Shown here: piece by piece, positions 7,134 to 9,512 of the stretch | Numbering within the stretch: position 1 is the stretch's first letter | How the letters are laid out: every line of letters begins with the position of its first letter | From: an uncultured Bacteroidales bacterium | GTDB lineage: Bacteria > Bacteroidota > Bacteroidia > Bacteroidales > Muribaculaceae | Reading direction: 5' to 3' | Assembly (NCBI GenBank): GCA_900549375.1 | Contig: URNY01000107.1 | Coordinates: forward strand, 1 to 9,512 | Length of the DNA: 9,512 nucleotides | The notes under the pieces: model-generated | The model's input: the letters and a program-made list of their open reading frames with translations, nothing else | Told to the model about the DNA's origin: nothing | The model's database searches: none | Program-made: the position numbers and the translations under genes

Positions 7134-7730
7134 ATGGAAGAAATCAGAATAGACGTAAGAAAACAGACAGCCGAAGAACTCGAGCTTGCCCGAACGCAGT
7201 CTCAGCTCCTCTTCAGGTTCAACCATACAATGCCCGCTACCGATGAATACGAGCGGCTTATGAAAGAGCTTTTCCCCGACATGGGAGAGGATAGCCAAAT
7301 CAGCACGCCGCTTACGGGAGTGCGTTTTCATCAGGTCCGAATCGGTAAGGATGTGATTGTGATGCCCGGATGCCTGATGATGTCGGCCGGAGGAATCACG
7401 ATCGACGACGGAGCGATGATAGCCGCCAACGTGCAGCTCATATCCAACAACCACGACCTCTACGAGCGCCATATCATCACCTGCAAGCCCGTCCACATCG
7501 GAAAGAACGCATGGATTGGAGCCGGAGCCACGATCCTTCCCGGCGTCACCGTCGGCGACAACGCCGTGGTAGGCGCCGCCAGCGTCGTCACCAAAGACGT
7601 GGCCCCCGACACGATAGTAGTTGGCAATCCCGCCCGTTTCATCAAGCGCATCCCGGCCGCCTCCGAATGCTCCGCCCGATCCGAAGAAGATTTAAATATT
7701 CAGCTCGGCCTCGACAGCTGCGGCGACTGA
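7134..7730 (+). CDS. Hexapeptide-repeat O-acetyltransferase (maltose/galactoside acetyltransferase family)
   Basis: The 198-residue cytoplasmic enzyme is a left-handed beta-helix acyltransferase that would move an acetyl group from acetyl-CoA to a sugar or similar hydroxyl. The N-terminal 60 residues are helical and charged (TAEELELARTQSQLLFRFN), resembling the Mac domain of LacA/Maa/NodL. Hexapeptide repeats then run from about 68 to 165: VRIGKDVIVMPG, ITIDDGAMIAANV, VHIGKNAWIGAGATILPGVTVG and NAVVGAASVV. The SNNHD motif carries H107, matching the catalytic His of LacA. The VVGNPARFIKRI ending is typical of the family, followed by a non-conserved tail of about 26 residues. The acceptor cannot be told from sequence. 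Its stop codon abuts the stop of the minus-strand remnant at 7731, so the two frames are exactly tail to tail. There is no clear promoter; an AT-rich leader follows a hairpin. Confidence 0.92.
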   Translation: MEEIRIDVRKQTAEELELARTQSQLLFRFNHTMPATDEYERLMKELFPDMGEDSQISTPLTGVRFHQVRIGKDVIVMPGCLMMSAGGITIDDGAMIAANVQLISNNHDLYERHIITCKPVHIGKNAWIGAGATILPGVTVGDNAVVGAASVVTKDVAPDTIVVGNPARFIKRIPAASECSARSEEDLNIQLGLDSCGD

Positions 7731-7856
7731 TCAGATGCTTATTGTGACGAAGTTGGAGGCGCAGGAGAGGGGTTGGCGGTGGAGATAGCGCGGGGCGCGG
7801 ACGGCGTTGTTGGTGCGGTAGAAGCAGTAGTTCCAGCCTTGTCCCATGTCGGTATA
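7731..7856. repeat. Left copy of a 126-base direct repeat flanking the ATPase gene
   Basis: It aligns without gaps to 9387-9512 with 7 mismatches (119 of 126 identical, counted by eye). Five mismatches fall within 7782-7797. The repeat may be longer, because the right copy is cut by the window end. The copies are 1656 bases apart. Confidence 0.92.
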
Positions 7857-7936
7857 AAGCACTTCCTTCACGCCTCGCGAGAGGAGTGCTTTGAAAATAT
7901 GCTGTTCCGGCAATATGAAAATTGAAGGAACAGAAT
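7731..7936 (-). pseudogene. Tail-only remnant of a gene whose second copy begins at 9387
   Basis: The minus-strand frame ends at a TGA (7733-7731) and encodes a tail containing RGVKEVLYTDMGQGWNY, FYRTNNA and CASNFVTISI. The last 41 residues match the protein end encoded at 9387-9512 at 37 positions. No ATG exists in this frame before an in-frame stop at 7959-7961; the only start is a TTG at 7913. The frame runs into the 3' end of the ATPase gene, so it most likely lost its 5' part. The exact breakpoint is unknown, roughly 7890-7936, where base composition turns AT-rich. The pattern 'ALL..GV...LY.DMG.GWNY..YR' reminds me of the C-terminus of phosphodiester-glycosidase (NAGPA/DUF2233)-like proteins, but that is a weak recollection. 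A short genuine gene is a less likely alternative. Confidence 0.6.
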
Positions 7937-9190
7937 CTATAATTCCAAAGAATTTTCTTTAAGCAAGAAATCATAGATGCTGATAATTGTAGTGCCAGAT
8001 ACGGTACGTATAACTGGTGTTTCTTCACCAATGACTATGATTTTCTTGAAAGAATCGTCAATACTACGTAATGATGCTTCCTCCTGATTAAGCTTATCTT
8101 CATCAGGCATTCGGTATGCAGATTGAATGTAATAACGCCGGCTCCCAAGATTGCAGACAAAGTCTACTTCCAAATGAATGCGAACTTTCCGGTTGTCAAC
8201 AGTTCGACGATTTACAGGAACAACCCCAATGTCTACATTGAATCCACGTATCAAGAGTTCATTATATATCAAATTTTCTAACAAATGAGTGAACTCAACT
8301 TGCCGAAAATTGAGTCGTGCATTGCGTAGACCTTCATCAACAAAATAGTATTTGAATGGACTTTCAATATATCTTTTCCCTTTGATGTCGTATCTGCTTG
8401 CTCGTTCCAGAATGAATGAGTCGCACAGATAATCAATATATGATGAAATAGTCTTGTTGCTGACTTTCTCATGCTTCACGCTTTCAAATGTATTGGCAAG
8501 CTTAGTTGGATTAGTCAGACCACCGATGGAAGATGCGAGTATGTTGAGCAAATCATCAAGCATTTCTGTATTCTTGATTTTATATCGTTCAACAATGTCT
8601 CTTTTGTAGGTGTGCTCCATCAGTTCTTTTAAAAATACAGACTTTTCTTCAGCTGTTTTAAGTTGCACCACTTGCGGGAGTCCTCCGTAAATCATGCGCT
8701 CGCGGAGCGCATTAGTTGGTGTCATGTCACTAATGGAAAAATATTCGCTGAAACTGAGCGGATGCACTTTAATTTCATAACCACGTCCCCGGAATGTGGT
8801 TATTACATCTTTCGATAAGAATCGAGCATTGCTTCCGGTTACATATACATCAACATTACTCATCTGAAGATAGCTATTGAGAACATCTTCAAATTCGGGC
8901 ACATGTTGGATCTCATCTACCATGACATAGTAAATCGCATCGTCAATAATTTTTGAGTCAATGAACGCAAGCAGAGCATCGGGGTCTCGAAGGGTCTTGT
9001 TTCGTCTGTCTTCAAGGTTGATGCAAATGATATGACTCTCAGCTATACCTTGTTCTTTTAACCAGGTCGAGTATATATTGTTTAGAAGAAATGATTTACC
9101 ACAACGGCGGACACCGGTAATAATTTTTATCATACCGTTGAGCCTGCTGTTGATCAATTTCTTGAGATATATGGGGCGCTCAATAATCAT
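7937..9190 (-). CDS. AAA-family ATPase with DUF4143 C-terminal region
   Basis: The 417-residue protein belongs to the 'ATP-binding protein, AAA_14 + DUF4143' family, common and sporadically distributed in Bacteroidetes and other gut microbes, with no settled function. The N-terminal ATPase shows Walker A GVRRCGKS (26-33), Walker B YYVMVDEIQ (87-95) and a sensor-like VTGSNA (117-122), followed by FRGRGYEIKVHPLSFSEY (133-150), typical of the family. The C-terminal part (about 190-360) has the DUF4143 features ENLIYNELLIRG (305-316) and EVDFV (341-345), then RRYYIQ (351-356). These resemble a degenerate PD-(D/E)xK nuclease core (E308/E341/D343/Q356), which is an inference. The start at 9190 gives MIIERPIYLKKL, the usual N-terminus. 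The gene is much more AT-rich than its neighbours (20/60 G+C in 8581-8640 against 38/60 in 4081-4140), sits alone between direct repeats, and appears intact. Horizontal acquisition is likely. Confidence 0.92.
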   Translation of the reverse strand: MIIERPIYLKKLINSRLNGMIKIITGVRRCGKSFLLNNIYSTWLKEQGIAESHIICINLEDRRNKTLRDPDALLAFIDSKIIDDAIYYVMVDEIQHVPEFEDVLNSYLQMSNVDVYVTGSNARFLSKDVITTFRGRGYEIKVHPLSFSEYFSISDMTPTNALRERMIYGGLPQVVQLKTAEEKSVFLKELMEHTYKRDIVERYKIKNTEMLDDLLNILASSIGGLTNPTKLANTFESVKHEKVSNKTISSYIDYLCDSFILERASRYDIKGKRYIESPFKYYFVDEGLRNARLNFRQVEFTHLLENLIYNELLIRGFNVDIGVVPVNRRTVDNRKVRIHLEVDFVCNLGSRRYYIQSAYRMPDEDKLNQEEASLRSIDDSFKKIIVIGEETPVIRTVSGTTIISIYDFLLKENSLEL

Positions 9191-9194
9191 TGCT

Positions 9195-9241
9195 ATTACT
9201 TAAAAATGCGGCTTGTCGCACTTTTAAGTAATGCAAAGATA
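9195..9241 (-). promoter_or_regulatory. Predicted promoter and overlapping palindrome of the ATPase gene
   Basis: TATCTTTG on the minus strand (9241-9234) matches the -7 consensus TAnnTTTG; a -33 box is not clear. Immediately downstream lies an inverted repeat: ATTACTTAAAA (9195-9205) and TTTTAAGTAAT (9222-9232). One mismatch (A9206/C9221) and four further pairs, TGCG/CGCA, extend it inward, closing GCTTGT. The predicted transcription start (about 9227) falls inside the right arm, and the left arm ends 5 bases before the ATG. It could be an operator or a leader hairpin controlling translation. Confidence 0.6.
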
Positions 9242-9386
9242 ATTGGATTTTTTCAATATGACTAAAAATGTAAAAAAATATTGCTTAATACTCTGCTCCT
9301 TAAATTTACGCATCGCTTGGGTTGGGTGACGTATAATTGGGAAATTTTATGAACGAGGAAACGAATCTAAAAACTTCTATGCTTCT

Positions 9387-9512
9387 TCAGATACTTATTG
9401 TGACGAAGTTGGAGGCGCAGGAGAGGGGTTGGCGGTGGAGGTAGCTCGGGGAGGCGTCGGCGTTGTTGGTGCGGTAGAAGCAGTAGTTCCAGCCTTGTCC
9501 CATGTCGGTATA
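9387..9512 (-). CDS. C-terminal end of an unidentified protein, gene continues beyond window
   Basis: The minus-strand frame is open from the right window edge to a TGA at 9389-9387, giving the last 41 residues of a protein (begins YTDMGQGWNYCFYRTNNA, ends CASNFVTISI). The same tail, with four substitutions, is encoded by the remnant at 7731-7936. Near-synonymous conservation outside one patch shows this frame is or was coding. I do not recognise the family with confidence. An end like 'LYTDMG.GWNY' is reminiscent of NAGPA/DUF2233-type phosphodiester glycosidases, but the diagnostic part lies outside the window. Whether this copy is intact cannot be judged from here. Confidence 0.65.
   Translation of the reverse strand, partial: YTDMGQGWNYCFYRTNNADASPSYLHRQPLSCASNFVTISI
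9387..9512. repeat. Right copy of the 126-base direct repeat flanking the ATPase gene
   Basis: This is the partner of 7731-7856 in the same orientation, with 119 of 126 positions identical and no gaps. The copy reaches the window edge, so its real length is unknown. Recombination between the two copies would remove the ATPase gene as a 1656-base circle and leave a single joined gene. Confidence 0.92.

Noticed and set aside
4979..7730. A dedicated stress-response operon of bcp, nhaA and the acetyltransferase
   Set aside because: The genes share orientation but have gaps of 124 and 183 bases with repeats and no functional link visible. Co-transcription is possible but a joint system is not supported.
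7370..7747. Arg-rich plus-strand frame inside the acetyltransferase gene
   Set aside because: It is an out-of-frame reading of the hexapeptide repeats with low-complexity Arg/His content. The real frame has clear family motifs.
7856..7892. Inverted repeat AAAGCACT/AGTGCTTT within the remnant
   Set aside because: It lies in the conserved-looking coding frame of the tail, has a long loop and no T-run. Chance or codon constraint explains it.
8695..8711. GC-rich 7-bp-stem hairpin TGCGCTC-GCG-GAGCGCA similar to the intergenic hairpins
   Set aside because: It is within the ATPase coding frame (residues ALRER) and shares only part of the GTCGCGGAGCGAC core. Probably a coincidence of Arg/Leu/Ala codons.

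Overview
The window looks like a chromosomal segment from a gut-type Bacteroidales bacterium, possibly the Muribaculaceae. Three things support this. Promoters fit the Bacteroidetes pattern (TTTG, about 20 bases, TAnnTTTG; clearest at 3018-3049). Leaders are AT-rich and lack strong Shine-Dalgarno sites. Gene content includes a class I fumarase with a Bacteroidetes-like start and an amidase/golvesin-type exported protein of the kind often labelled 'xanthan lyase' in Bacteroides. The genus assignment is an inference.

Left part (1-4978): a minus-strand gene for an exported amidase-like protein runs off the left edge (1-1116). It is divergent from a plus-strand class I fumarate hydratase gene (1257-2894). 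The gap between them holds a perfect 17-bp palindrome with a -7 box in each arm. The fumarase gene ends at a strong terminator. lepA (elongation factor 4) follows with its own clear promoter and terminator.

Middle part (4979-7730): bcp (thiol peroxidase), nhaA (sodium/proton antiporter) and a hexapeptide-repeat O-acetyltransferase gene all point right. The gaps between them carry short repeats: clustered ATTCAAAATT copies, a 16-bp tandem duplication, and small hairpins built on GTCGCGGAGCGAC. I found no convincing promoter or terminator in these gaps, so partial co-transcription is possible.

Right part (7731-9512): an AT-rich minus-strand gene for an AAA ATPase with a DUF4143-type C-terminal region lies between two direct copies of a GC-rich sequence. 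That sequence encodes the C-terminal tail of one protein family. The left copy is a tail-only remnant; the right copy continues out of the window. Over the comparable 126 bases the copies match at 119 positions. This is the most accessory-looking part of the window: a probable horizontally acquired gene in a disrupted or duplicated locus, with an imperfect palindrome over its predicted transcription start. The 145 bases at 9242-9386 are AT-rich and I see no gene there. Apart from this locus the genes are ordinary housekeeping functions (TCA/fumarate respiration, translation quality, peroxide defence, ion homeostasis). I did not find a clear new multi-gene system.
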